In this document: piece by piece, positions 25,017 to 34,414 of the stretch
Layout: each line of letters starts with the position of its first letter
Position numbering within the stretch: position 1 is the first letter of the stretch
Position numbers and translations under genes: made by a program
Notes under the pieces: model-generated
Databases searched by the model: none
What the model was told of the DNA's origin: nothing
What the model saw: only the letters and a program-made list of their open reading frames with translations
Assembly (NCBI RefSeq): GCF_002105155.1
Contig: NW_019028983.1
Location: 248,001 to 312,000, forward strand
Length of the DNA: 64,000 nucleotides
From: Lobosporangium transversale
Lineage: Eukaryota > Mortierellomycota > Mortierellomycetes > Mortierellales > Mortierellaceae
Direction of reading: 5' to 3'

Positions 25017-25607
25017 TTATTTCTTTCCTTTGCGATTTCTACCACTACGACGAACAGTAGGAGAAGGAATGGATTTCTTCAAAAGTTCTATATCAACTTC
25101 CAAACTCAGTATCCTCTCATCCTGCTCTTTAACCCGCTTGCAGAGGGCCCTGACAGTGTCCTCAAGGCGTTCCTGCGTCGTCTTGCTAATACGCTGACGA
25201 CGCCTCGAAGGTTCAGCCTCTTCGTCATCGGTCTCGCTGCGGCTCCTTCGGCCGAGCACAGTCTCAGTGGCACTAGAGGAAACGGTATGAGTGGAGGAAC
25301 CGATCTCCAAAGAAGGGGATCGAGAAAGATCCCTCAACCCCTTCTTTAGCATACGCTGATGCCGATTGTACTGCTCTAAGGCAGGATCAGCATAGGGATC
25401 CAAACTGAGTATGGGATCCTTCCTGAGCTTGAGAATCCTCTTACGTCCACGTTCCTCCTCACTTCCACTACTTTCCCCAATGCTGGTTAGCGAATAGTCG
25501 AGGGTGATATGGTTTTCACCCTTCTCCTGAACAGATTGACTTCTGCCCTTATCCTGAGCAGCGGAAGAGGTGATAAGGGTTTTAGGGGAAACAACGTTGG
25601 AAGACAT
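25017..25607 (-). CDS. Antisense gene 1 inside element B: basic coiled-coil protein
   Basis: 196 codons, intact, transcribed opposite to gag-pol. It begins MSSNVVSPKTL, has S/E/R-rich middle sections, a probable nuclear basic patch (PSRRRQR near 136), a coiled coil at about 148-178 (RLEDTVRALCKRVKEQDERI then LSLEVDIELLKK) and a basic tail RRSGRNRKGKK. The same plan (MSSN start, acidic and serine-rich middle, heptad segment, KGK-type tail) recurs in the antisense frame at 26279-26916. Its upstream region (25608-25860) also resembles that of the second gene. The function is unknown; extra antisense genes are known from some plant Ty3-type elements, but I cannot say whether these are homologous. 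Nothing suggests a host-derived enzyme. Confidence 0.6.
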   Translation of the reverse strand: MSSNVVSPKTLITSSAAQDKGRSQSVQEKGENHITLDYSLTSIGESSGSEEERGRKRILKLRKDPILSLDPYADPALEQYNRHQRMLKKGLRDLSRSPSLEIGSSTHTVSSSATETVLGRRSRSETDDEEAEPSRRRQRISKTTQERLEDTVRALCKRVKEQDERILSLEVDIELLKKSIPSPTVRRSGRNRKGKK

Positions 25608-26059
25608 GGTGAAAATTTAGTGTTAAGAACTTGTAAAAAGTGTATGTGAAGTGTTGGAAGTGTTAGAGTGTTAAGGTTAAAAAGTTTAAGAGTGAAATGA
25701 GGAATGGAGGAATGAAAAATGACAATCAATTTATAATCACAATCATCCATCCCTCACCATCCATGCTTCATTCTCATTCGCCATTGAGATTTTTCTCCAT
25801 GAAAAGACGATGGCGTGATCCTCAGCTCTAATGGACCAATGAATTATTGAGATTTTGACATGCGTAAAAAAAAAAAAAAAAAAAAAAGAGAGAGAGCTTT
25901 ACAAATATTTTGCCTGTGCTAGCTCCATTCAAACACTCCAAACACAAAACAAAGCTTATTTGCTCTCAGAGATACTCTTAATATATTTCTGCACTATCAA
26001 TTCAGGAACAACTCACTTCCCCACAGTTGCATTATTATTATTGAAATATTTATTTTAAA

Positions 26060-26195
26060 TCAAAAATTATGATGAGTCGAAGAGCTTGACCCCAAGGTGT
26101 GATGAGCTTCTAAACATTGTATCCTCTCTAAAAGAGCATTGATAATATTTTTCTGCTCGTGAATGGTCTTGTCTAGACCATCAATCCTAAGTCCA
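26060..26195 (-). pseudogene. Third, truncated copy of the antisense coiled-coil segment
   Basis: Reads RIDGLDKTIHEQKNIINALL and LERIQCLEAHHTLGSS to a TGA at 26062. It aligns residue by residue with RIDSLDEVIFEQGKTINVLS and MRLQELEAKHASGSS of antisense gene 2, about 220 bases away, so it is a diverged tandem duplicate of that 3' end. Confidence 0.6.
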
Positions 26196-26278
26196 TTCAC
26201 AAATAAGCTGAAGCCTACACTTATTTTTTTACTTTATTCGAATCATACAATCAAAGTTTTGGTTAAAAAACCATTCTG

Positions 26279-26916
26279 CTATTCTCGGCTTTTTGCCTTC
26301 CCCTTATTCTTAGTCAAAGGACTTGACCCAGAGGCATGCTTAGCTTCTAATTCTTGTAACCTCATTGAAAGAACATTTATAGTCTTTCCTTGCTCGAAAA
26401 TGACCTCGTCTAGACTATCAATCCTGCTATATGCACCTCGGAGATAATGCAAAACTAGCTTAAATTCATTCGCACATTTACAATCTTGTCCTTTCAACAA
26501 TCTACTCTTCTTGTTAAACGGTGAAGATGAAGAACTCTCAACAGATCCTGAATAATCCTCTCTAAACGCTTTCCCTTATATACCCCTCGTGAAGAGCCTG
26601 CTGCATTAGTCTGATGAGACTCTCTAGCAGATCCTCGCCTCACTGATTCTCCACTTGAAGTATTAGAGGCATGGGTATGGGGCTCCGGTTCTGGAGATAA
26701 GGAATCGGGCACTCTTATTCTAATTCTTGACACGTTCTCCTGGTGGTTGGGTCCAGCAAATCGAGCTCTAATATTGAGAGACAGTGACGCTAGAGGAAGA
26801 CGATTTTGGCTTCGACTAAGCCTTGCCTCTTGGGCCTCTGACTCAGCCTGTTGACGTGTCATTAGCCTGGTGGTGCGTGAACATGTAGAAGTATTGTTCC
26901 TGGTGTTTGAAGACAT
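26279..26916 (-). CDS. Antisense gene 2 inside element B, with an apparent frameshift
   Basis: From MSSNTRNNTSTCSRTTRLMT the first frame runs 140 codons to TGA near 26494. A second frame that is open from about 26560 to 26279 carries the coiled coil (RIDSLDEVIFEQGKTINVLS, MRLQELEAKH) and the basic tail KNKGKAKSRE. Compared with antisense gene 1 the two parts belong together, so a one-base lesion (or a -1 shift) near 26555 separates them. The only intron that would bridge them is about 22 bases, too short. The gene is therefore either broken in this copy or read by recoding. N-terminal part is R/S/Q-rich. Function unknown. Confidence 0.5.
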
Positions 26917-27452
26917 TATTATTTTTTTTAAAAAAAAAAAAAAAAAAAAAAGGGAAACTGGTGTAGTCTGAAGTGTTTGAGCAAAGTTTGAAAATGGCTG
27001 TGGTTTAGGAATGAGGAATGAAGGAGCGAGAATTGCTTAAAAAATTGAATTTCAACCATTACATTCCCATTGACATCCTCATCCAATCCGCATTCACCAT
27101 GCATGGCATGACCATCAACCAATCACTGATCTTGATTTTGCCCATGTTACTAAGCGTCACACCCTCACAAACCAATTCAAAATGTTTATTTTGGACCAGG
27201 AGACAGAGCAATGTGGGGTAATTATGAATTCCTGCAGATCAGAGCGATCTATTGTTAATTTGCCTCCAAATTTGGAACGTGGTATACAAACCATGCCATC
27301 CTGGCGCGTTGTGTCTTAACATGGATAGAGATGATGGCACTCGTATATATATGTATAAAAAAAAAAAAAATCAGAACCTTTTTCGAAGACACACAATTTA
27401 CATCAAGAAACAATATCTCCTACACCCTCATACCAACCATCATTTTACCACA

Positions 27453-30400
27453 ATGGCCTCTAACTCAACCAACTCCACACCATCTTCTCCCGTCTTCGAC
27501 GAGCAAACCCCACCTAGGACCTTTGTTTCTACCCTACCGGAAGAGACAATGATGCCCTTGCCCGGAACAACCCCAGTAGGGCATCCTCCCACGCTTGCGG
27601 AAGCGGAAGCCCCGTCCCAAGCGTTGTTGAGCCAGCTGAAAGAATCACTTATACAAGCTGATGCCAACCGCCAGCAGTGTTTGAATGAGAAGATGAAATT
27701 GGCCGTTAAGTACAACACGACAATTATCAACCCAGCCTTTCCTCCCGATGAAGCTGAAGCAGCTAAGCTGGAGTTTGAGCAGATGAATAAAAATTTCACT
27801 GACAAGCTAGAAACAGCAGAGGCCCATTATCAAATGATTAAAGGCCTGATCAACACTCAGGAAGCCATGAACAAATCTAGGCAACCTGCTGCTACCCTTC
27901 ATGAGGATCAGTCGCTTCCAGAAACTGAAACGCAAGACTCTAACGGTCTCGATGTATTTCCTGTCATTGGGATCAAGAAACATGTCGCATTGGCGAGAGT
28001 CTTCAATTATAAGAGGATCCCCATTATCGACAAAGCATCCATGGAAATCGATTATTCCAGGGTGCAAATCCAAGAGAAATCAGGAGCCCCTTCGCTTCGA
28101 TTCCAGCTTAAAGGAATTCCCCTGAAGGATGTCCCATTCAAAGTTATCAAGACTGTCGTGGACTTTCAGAAGTCCTTCAAGACCCACTATACCAATTATC
28201 TGACTGATGATCTGTTTGACGACATGGCGTGGAGGTATATGAACCTAGCGCTAGTCCCTACAGGCCTTCATGAAGAGTACGACCGACTTATCAAGACCCC
28301 TGTGTATCAAAACCGATCTTGGCATCAAGTTAAAAGATGCATCCAAAAGATCTTGAAGTTCGATCTCATTCGTTCCCTGATCATAAGTCAAATTGGTGAC
28401 CTCGCTCCTATGTCTGGTGAAGACGCTAATTCCTATGTGGACCGGATAGAGCTGCTCATTGAAGCCGGAGGTCTGCAGCTAATGGGTGTTCTTTTATATG
28501 GGAAAATCACCTCGACGCTGTCAGACGCAGGCAGAGAGAAAGTCCTATCTGAGTTTCATTCGCTGGATACCATTACGGACGTAAACCAGCTTCTTGAGTT
28601 TATCAGAATGAACCCTAGTGTCCTTTCTGGTGAAAGAAGAAATCCATGTGCGTGGTTTATAAACAAATTTGGGAACGAGCTGTCTCCCACCAAGAATGCA
28701 GAGGACAACCAACCTAAGGAGGTTCAGCAGCATCGTCGACAATCAAGAACCCATTCCAAAAGGGTAGAAAGTCGCCATCCCTATAACACAGGGAAAAGAG
28801 CCCAAAGGGCCGGCAATTCCAATCCTTGTAAGGACCCTACTTGCGTCTCCCTGAACAGAAAACATTCAGATGCAGACTGCTTTCGGCATACAAATCCAAA
28901 CAAGTTTGCCGAGCTTAACAAGCAAGCTCACGGAAGAGACAAGAAGGGGCCTATTCAATATAAGAAGGTAGCCTCCCTGCGTCAAATGAAAGAAGATAGC
29001 TTTGATGACGTTCTAGGAAATGATCTTGAACTCGCAATAAACCGAATGGATATTTGCCCTTATGTTGACAGCCCTACCGGCCCTTCATCAGATACACCTA
29101 AGTATTCATCTTTGATTCACAAAACCGTGTCTATAAACCATTCCTTAAAAATAGCAGCGACAAGTGCTGTATTAAATGTTAAACAACCACAATCAAAAGC
29201 ACCACATCCGTATGACAATTATGCGGATCCCAAACCGAGTAGAAATATTGGTTATAGAGGACCTGAACCGGAAGACAACAGAATATCTGTTCCCATTACT
29301 ATAAATGGCCTCTTATACACGGCTTTACTTGATCCTGGTTCCAATGTATCCTTTATCAATCGAGAAGTAGCCAAAGACCTCAAAATAAGGACTACAACCT
29401 CGAAAAACACTGTAATTAGATTTGCAGATGACACTACTGGTTTTCAAAATGTCGGCACAGTAGATGCTATTATTCTCTCTTGTAATCACCGAACAGTAGA
29501 ATGCAGAGTCAGTGTGATGCCTATGGGCTATTACGACTTCCTTATCGGAATGGATCTATTTTACCGCTTCGGCTTTGGAATCCATGGCATAGCTACAGCT
29601 GTTGCTGAAAAGACAGATGATTTCTTAGATGATGAAAGTAAACCGCCACTTGTACCCTCCATTATGAAAGACCAAGAGTTAGAAACTGAGTTCATCGAAC
29701 AGAAGAAACAGTTCTTATTAGCCATTGAGCCCTTCCTTTGCTCTAATAGCCAGATAGACCCCAAGAGTCACTGTCCACTAGACGTTATGAGAGTCCATCT
29801 AAAAGTCAGAGATGACTGCGTGATTCAAGAACGCTCTCGTAGGTTCTACGCGCAAGTAGAAATGGATGAAGTCAATACCACCGTACAGAAATGGCTAGAC
29901 AATGGAGTTATAGTTGAGGCGCCTAAAGGTAACCCCTACAACAACTCTCTCACACTTGCAGCAAGGAAGAACCTAGAAGGCGAAATTATTAAATACAGAG
30001 TCTGTCTTGACCCAAGAACGCTGAATAAGCAGCTCGTGGATATTGATAACTTTCCTATCCCTATCATTTCCGAAATATTGGAACGAGCTGCAGGTCATAA
30101 GTATTTTACTACAATTGACTTGTCACAAGCATATCATAGATTACCTCTGGATGAGAAAAGCCAACCCTACACGGCATTTAAGCATATGAACAAACAATAT
30201 ATGTTTGCTCGTGCTCCTTTTGGGTTGAAGCCTATGACCAGTATATTCCAAAGAGGAATGTCTCAATTGCTTGGAGATCTTCACTTCGTTAGCGTTTATG
30301 TTGATGACATTGTCATTTTCTCCGACAGCATTGAAGAGCACACTGAACATGTCAAATTGGTGATTACACTCTTGACTGGTGCCAATCTAATTATCAATAA

Positions 30401-32657
30401 GGAAAAAAGCAATTTCCTCCGCATGGAAGTTTTGTTGCTAGGGTTCGTCATCGATGCAAATGGTAGAAGGATTAATCCAGAAAAAGTTGCTAACGTTCAA
30501 TCATGGACTCCTCCCACCGATGGCAAAATGGTACAAAGGTATCTTGGGATGTTTAACTATTTCAGAGAATATATACCCCTCTTTAGTACTTTGGCAGCAC
30601 CTTTGGATAAATTGAGAAACGTCAAAGGACATTTTGCACTTGGTGATTTAGAAATGCGTTGTTTTAATCAGTTGAAACAGCTCATCATATCAGCACCTGT
30701 ATTGTCATTCCCTGACTTCTCTCAGCCCTTTTATGTGGCCACTGACGCATCCAATCTAGGTATTGGCGCAGTGCTTTACCAATTACCAAATGGTCCTGAA
30801 GATGAAACCAAAGTCAATTACATTTCTTTTATGGCTAGAGCTTTAAAGAACCACGAACGCAACTACCCAGCATATAAGAAAGAACTTTTAGGCATCATTT
30901 ATGCTTGCAAAAAATTTCACTATTATTTATGGGGTCGTAAATTCACCCTATACACTGATCACAAACCACTCACTTATATTCATGAACAAAAGGAACTTTC
31001 TCAGATCCTAGCGGACTGGAGAGAAACCCTTCTCAGCTATGATTTCCAATGCATCTACAGACCTGGATTGCTGAACATTATTCCTGATGCGCTATCGAGA
31101 GCTTTTCCTGACGAATTATGGGCCCGAGAAAATAGTCCGACCCGTTCAGAGTCTTCTCATTCAGAGTCTACAAGAGTATCTGCAGTATCTACTAGACGCA
31201 GCTTACGCTCCACTGACGAATCTGCTCCAATAGTTACGCAATCAGCAGATCTTATTCCAAGGATTGAAAGTCTTGATGCTTCTTTACCTTATGTGCACCA
31301 GATTCAAGATCAAGAAGTGCCACGAGTGACGCCTACTGATGATCAGCAAAAGCAACTTTTGAAAGATACACACAGCTTTGGACACCTTGGTATTAATGCC
31401 ATGGTTTTATCATTGCAGCAGCAAGGGTATAACTGGCCCAAAATGCGTGAAACCTGCAATCAGTGGATAAGACAATGCTCTGCTTGCCAGCACTATAATA
31501 TCGTGCGTAAAGGCTACCATCCACTCAAAGCAATACATGCTACTCTACCAGGCGAGCACATAGCCTTTGATCTAGCCCAATTTCCTGTCAGCGACGCAGG
31601 CAACGAATACGCTCTTCTCGCCGTAGATGTATGCACGAGGTTTGTTTTTATCGAACCAATACCTAATCGTAATGCGGTCACTGTCGCCGCTCGACTTTTC
31701 AAATTATTCTGCTCCATTGGGTTCCCTAAAATTATCCAGAGTGATAATGGGACTGAATTTGTCAACTTAGTTGTCAGATCGTTAACTACCAAGCTTGAGA
31801 TTGATCATAGGCTTACTACGCCTTATCATCCTCGGGCCAATGGCTTAGCAGAACGTAATGTCCGTACCCTTAAAGATCTCTTGCAGAAATCTATTCAAGG
31901 CGAAATCACTAAATGGGATGACCAACTTCCTATGGTCCAGTTACAAATGAATACTAGAATTGTTAGCCTTCATGGCTCGGCGCCTTTTTCGCTGTTTTAT
32001 GGTCGATCTTTCGCTGGAATATCTGACTTCTCAGCATCGGGATCACGATTGCTATCTGAATCAGAATTGAATGAGCGCTTAAGGTATCTTACTGACCTTG
32101 TATTCCCTGCTATTGCAGATAAGAGTACAGCCTCGCAGCAGAAGATGGTGGATAAATTCAACTCAAATCATTTTATAACTGACTTCCCTATTGCCGCCTA
32201 TGTGATGATCAAGGACCCCTTGGCTAATAGTACATTTGATAATAAGTACATTGGGCCGTTTCAAGTAGTTCGCCGCACTGTTCGTGGTACATATGTTCTC
32301 CGTGACGCGATGAGACAACTACTACCTCGTAATTTTGCTCCTGAACAGCTTAAGCTAGTGGATCGACCACTTGATGCTTCGGATGACGCCGATGATCATT
32401 ATGAAGTCGAAGCTATCTTGAGTCATGAAACTTCTGAGGGGGGAGAGACACTGTACACAGTTAAATGGAAAGGATATGACGATGAGCACAACTCGCAACT
32501 TTGGTACAAAGATTTTGACTCCAAAGCAATGATCAATAAGTACTATAAAAAGCTTAATCAGCAGAACCCTCATATGATTGCCAAAATGGCTAAGAGGAAG
32601 CAACCTGCAACAGTTGTAGGGTCAAGGGCTCAGAAAAGACATAAGAACAGAAGGTAG
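27453..32657 (+). CDS. Element B Gag-Pol with C-terminal chromodomain
   Basis: 1734 residues in one frame. I start at MASNSTNSTPSSP (27453); an earlier in-frame ATG at 27252 would add only leader-like sequence. Order: Gag-like region to about 480; a CCHC-type finger with wide spacing (CKDPTCVSLNRKHSDADC); protease with ALLDPGSN near 685; reverse transcriptase with SVYVDDIVIFS (Tyr949 to Asp952 region); RNase H (VATDASN, YTDHKPL); integrase with HHCC finger (HSFGHLG ... CSACQ) and DDE residues in AFDLAQF, QSDNGTEF and HPRANGLAERN; then a chromodomain at about 1648-1700 (YEVEAILSHE, YTVKWKGYDDEHNSQLW). Chromodomains direct such elements to modified histones. All catalytic motifs appear intact, so the copy may be active. 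Confidence 0.95.
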   Translation: MASNSTNSTPSSPVFDEQTPPRTFVSTLPEETMMPLPGTTPVGHPPTLAEAEAPSQALLSQLKESLIQADANRQQCLNEKMKLAVKYNTTIINPAFPPDEAEAAKLEFEQMNKNFTDKLETAEAHYQMIKGLINTQEAMNKSRQPAATLHEDQSLPETETQDSNGLDVFPVIGIKKHVALARVFNYKRIPIIDKASMEIDYSRVQIQEKSGAPSLRFQLKGIPLKDVPFKVIKTVVDFQKSFKTHYTNYLTDDLFDDMAWRYMNLALVPTGLHEEYDRLIKTPVYQNRSWHQVKRCIQKILKFDLIRSLIISQIGDLAPMSGEDANSYVDRIELLIEAGGLQLMGVLLYGKITSTLSDAGREKVLSEFHSLDTITDVNQLLEFIRMNPSVLSGERRNPCAWFINKFGNELSPTKNAEDNQPKEVQQHRRQSRTHSKRVESRHPYNTGKRAQRAGNSNPCKDPTCVSLNRKHSDADCFRHTNPNKFAELNKQAHGRDKKGPIQYKKVASLRQMKEDSFDDVLGNDLELAINRMDICPYVDSPTGPSSDTPKYSSLIHKTVSINHSLKIAATSAVLNVKQPQSKAPHPYDNYADPKPSRNIGYRGPEPEDNRISVPITINGLLYTALLDPGSNVSFINREVAKDLKIRTTTSKNTVIRFADDTTGFQNVGTVDAIILSCNHRTVECRVSVMPMGYYDFLIGMDLFYRFGFGIHGIATAVAEKTDDFLDDESKPPLVPSIMKDQELETEFIEQKKQFLLAIEPFLCSNSQIDPKSHCPLDVMRVHLKVRDDCVIQERSRRFYAQVEMDEVNTTVQKWLDNGVIVEAPKGNPYNNSLTLAARKNLEGEIIKYRVCLDPRTLNKQLVDIDNFPIPIISEILERAAGHKYFTTIDLSQAYHRLPLDEKSQPYTAFKHMNKQYMFARAPFGLKPMTSIFQRGMSQLLGDLHFVSVYVDDIVIFSDSIEEHTEHVKLVITLLTGANLIINKEKSNFLRMEVLLLGFVIDANGRRINPEKVANVQSWTPPTDGKMVQRYLGMFNYFREYIPLFSTLAAPLDKLRNVKGHFALGDLEMRCFNQLKQLIISAPVLSFPDFSQPFYVATDASNLGIGAVLYQLPNGPEDETKVNYISFMARALKNHERNYPAYKKELLGIIYACKKFHYYLWGRKFTLYTDHKPLTYIHEQKELSQILADWRETLLSYDFQCIYRPGLLNIIPDALSRAFPDELWARENSPTRSESSHSESTRVSAVSTRRSLRSTDESAPIVTQSADLIPRIESLDASLPYVHQIQDQEVPRVTPTDDQQKQLLKDTHSFGHLGINAMVLSLQQQGYNWPKMRETCNQWIRQCSACQHYNIVRKGYHPLKAIHATLPGEHIAFDLAQFPVSDAGNEYALLAVDVCTRFVFIEPIPNRNAVTVAARLFKLFCSIGFPKIIQSDNGTEFVNLVVRSLTTKLEIDHRLTTPYHPRANGLAERNVRTLKDLLQKSIQGEITKWDDQLPMVQLQMNTRIVSLHGSAPFSLFYGRSFAGISDFSASGSRLLSESELNERLRYLTDLVFPAIADKSTASQQKMVDKFNSNHFITDFPIAAYVMIKDPLANSTFDNKYIGPFQVVRRTVRGTYVLRDAMRQLLPRNFAPEQLKLVDRPLDASDDADDHYEVEAILSHETSEGGETLYTVKWKGYDDEHNSQLWYKDFDSKAMINKYYKKLNQQNPHMIAKMAKRKQPATVVGSRAQKRHKNRR

Positions 32658-32800
32658 AAGCAAAAAAACGAATGTTGCTTCACTAAGGTTTTTGTACGCA
32701 TGCGTTAACAGCATGAACGTTTTCCTCACTATCAAATCAAATTTAAGGTTTATTATTTTACCCTTTTTTTATGGTCGCATCTAAAAAGAAATGCAGACGC

Positions 32801-32922
32801 TGAAGGTTTTATTTATTTTCCTTCAAAGAATTTATTTATTTATTTAATCAAACAAGAAGGTTTTTAGACTTTTCCTTCGACACTAATTATCCTAATAGGA
32901 AGGTTTTATAAATTTTCCTTCC
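32801..32922 (+). repeat. Three similar hairpins in the 3' region of element B
   Basis: TGAAGG...CCTTCA (32801-32825), GAAGG...CCTTC (32856-32878) and GGAAGG...CCTTCC (32898-32922), each with a TTTT-rich loop. They lie between the gag-pol stop (32657) and the purine tract, so they are in the 3' untranslated region of the full-length RNA. Confidence 0.75.
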
Positions 32923-32961
32923 AAGCTTTATAAGCACTCGCTCTTACCTGGACGCTCGTCT

Positions 32962-32971
32962 GGAGGGGGAG
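32962..32971 (+). other. Element B polypurine tract
   Basis: GGAGGGGGAG followed by TTA and the TGTTGC start of the 3' LTR: the usual plus-strand primer position. Confidence 0.8.
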
Positions 32972-32974
32972 TTA

Positions 32975-33113
32975 TGTTGCGATTAGCAGTCATTTACATG
33001 GGTTTTTACTATAGCTAAGATTTTTACCCTTTTTATTTAACGAAGATCCCTGGATCATAATAAACACATCTTTCTTTCGTTCTCGTTACTTATTATGATC
33101 CTGGCATATTTCA
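32975..33113 (+). repeat. Element B 3' LTR
   Basis: 139 bases, no difference seen from the 5' LTR. Confidence 0.95.
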
Positions 33114-33118
33114 GTCAT
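33114..33118 (+). repeat. Target-site duplication of element B, right copy (GTCAT)
   Basis: Matches 24716-24720. The frame of element A resumes directly after it. Confidence 0.95.
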
Positions 33119-34414
33119 CTTGGCCGAAACGGCTTATTCGATCTGGTTTCAACTCGTGTATGGTGGCCAACCCTTCGTGCTGATATTATAACAATGGTCT
33201 CAGCTTGTCCTGAATGTCAGCTGTTAGCCCGTCAAGATGCCACTGTTGCACCTCTACATCCTCTAGAGCCTACCTTGCCCTTTCAGCGCTGGGGAATGGA
33301 CTTCATAGGAGCCCTACCGAAAACCAAGAATGGCAATCGTTGGATTATCACCGCAATTGATTATGCTACCAACTGGCCCTTAGCCCGTGCTGTGCATGAA
33401 GCGACTGCATCGGCAGTTGCTAACTTTATTTATGAGGAAATTTTTATGCAGTTTGGATGTCCATCTGAAATTGTCACAGACCGTGGATCAAATTTCACGG
33501 CAGCGACCTTACAGCGATATATGAATCGGATGGGTACGAACCATCAACTAACATCTGCATACCATCCCCGAGCCAACGGAAAGTGCGAACGATTTAACGG
33601 CTTATTAGGCACAATGATTAACAAGTTTGTCGGAAATCATCGTACAGCTTGGGACAGATACATTTTACAAGCCTTATTCGCATGTCGAGTTCGTATACAC
33701 TCTATCACTAAAGTGTCACCTTTTAAACTGGTTTATGGTCTAGATCCAGTTATCCCTGGAGATACTTCTCACCCTCATTTATTCGACTTCATAACGGAAG
33801 ATGATTACTCAGCTTACAGACAACAACAGTTTGATCAGATTGATGAAATACGTCGCAAGGCACATGGTCTACAACAGAAAGCAGCAGATCTTATGGCTTC
33901 TACCTATGACAAGCAGAATGAAATCGACGAAAATAAATTTCTTCCAGGTGATGCTGTCCTTGTGAAGCACTTCGCTAAGAAGAAATTTGATCAAAGTTTT
34001 TATGGTCCCTTACGTATTGTTCGAGCAACGCCTCTACATACCTTTCAGCTTGCATGGCCTGACGGTACGATAAAAGCTGACTTAGTCCATCAAGATAGAT
34101 TGAAGAAGGCTGTTCTAGTCGATAACGAGATGCCTAAGACGCCTTGGTATAAACCAAAAAGCGCTTCTGATGAATTTTCTATGGATAATTCCATGGACGG
34201 ATCACCCATTGAACTTGATCCAGTAACGGCACAAATTCAAGATGCTGCACGACAACGTGTAGCTCAAGAGCAGTTCATCGCTGATCGTGATGCTGTAGCT
34301 CCTCCTTCTCCTATCATTCCTCCAGCAAATGCTGCTGAGATTTATCAGAGAGAGCTACGGCGTTTATCCAGGCACTCCAGGAGTAGTGCCAATCCGAATG
34401 GAGGGGTGTCGTAA
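33119..34414 (+). CDS. Element A Pol, C-terminal part (integrase)
   Basis: Continues the frame left at 24720 without any shift. It holds the remainder of the HHCC finger (WWPTLRADIITMVSACPECQ), the integrase core with the three acidic residues in WGMDFIGALP, VTDRGSNF and HPRANGKCERFN, and a GPY/F-type module (SFYGPLRIV). No chromodomain is present, unlike element B. The TAA at 34412-34414 lies within the 3' LTR, which starts at 34407, so the last codons are LTR-encoded. On its own this piece has no element start codon; an apparent ATG at 33095 belongs to the LTR of element B. Confidence 0.93.
   Translation, partial: LGRNGLFDLVSTRVWWPTLRADIITMVSACPECQLLARQDATVAPLHPLEPTLPFQRWGMDFIGALPKTKNGNRWIITAIDYATNWPLARAVHEATASAVANFIYEEIFMQFGCPSEIVTDRGSNFTAATLQRYMNRMGTNHQLTSAYHPRANGKCERFNGLLGTMINKFVGNHRTAWDRYILQALFACRVRIHSITKVSPFKLVYGLDPVIPGDTSHPHLFDFITEDDYSAYRQQQFDQIDEIRRKAHGLQQKAADLMASTYDKQNEIDENKFLPGDAVLVKHFAKKKFDQSFYGPLRIVRATPLHTFQLAWPDGTIKADLVHQDRLKKAVLVDNEMPKTPWYKPKSASDEFSMDNSMDGSPIELDPVTAQIQDAARQRVAQEQFIADRDAVAPPSPIIPPANAAEIYQRELRRLSRHSRSSANPNGGVS

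Larger units (their letters stand above)
24721..33113 (+). mobile_element. Element B: complete chromodomain Ty3-type retrotransposon nested in element A
   Basis: 8393 bases with 139-base LTRs (24721-24859 and 32975-33113) that look identical base for base, so this insertion is very recent and younger than element A. It has a single gag-pol frame ending in a chromodomain, a purine tract before the 3' LTR, and a 2.6-kb stretch between the 5' LTR and gag that holds antisense genes. No TGG primer site follows the 5' LTR (the next bases are ctttttttaacg), so priming may not use a tRNA 3' end in the standard way. Confidence 0.95.

Noticed and set aside
33095-33118. ATG at 33095 as start of a separate integrase gene
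   Set aside because: That ATG lies in the LTR of element B; the integrase is the continuation of the split element A frame.
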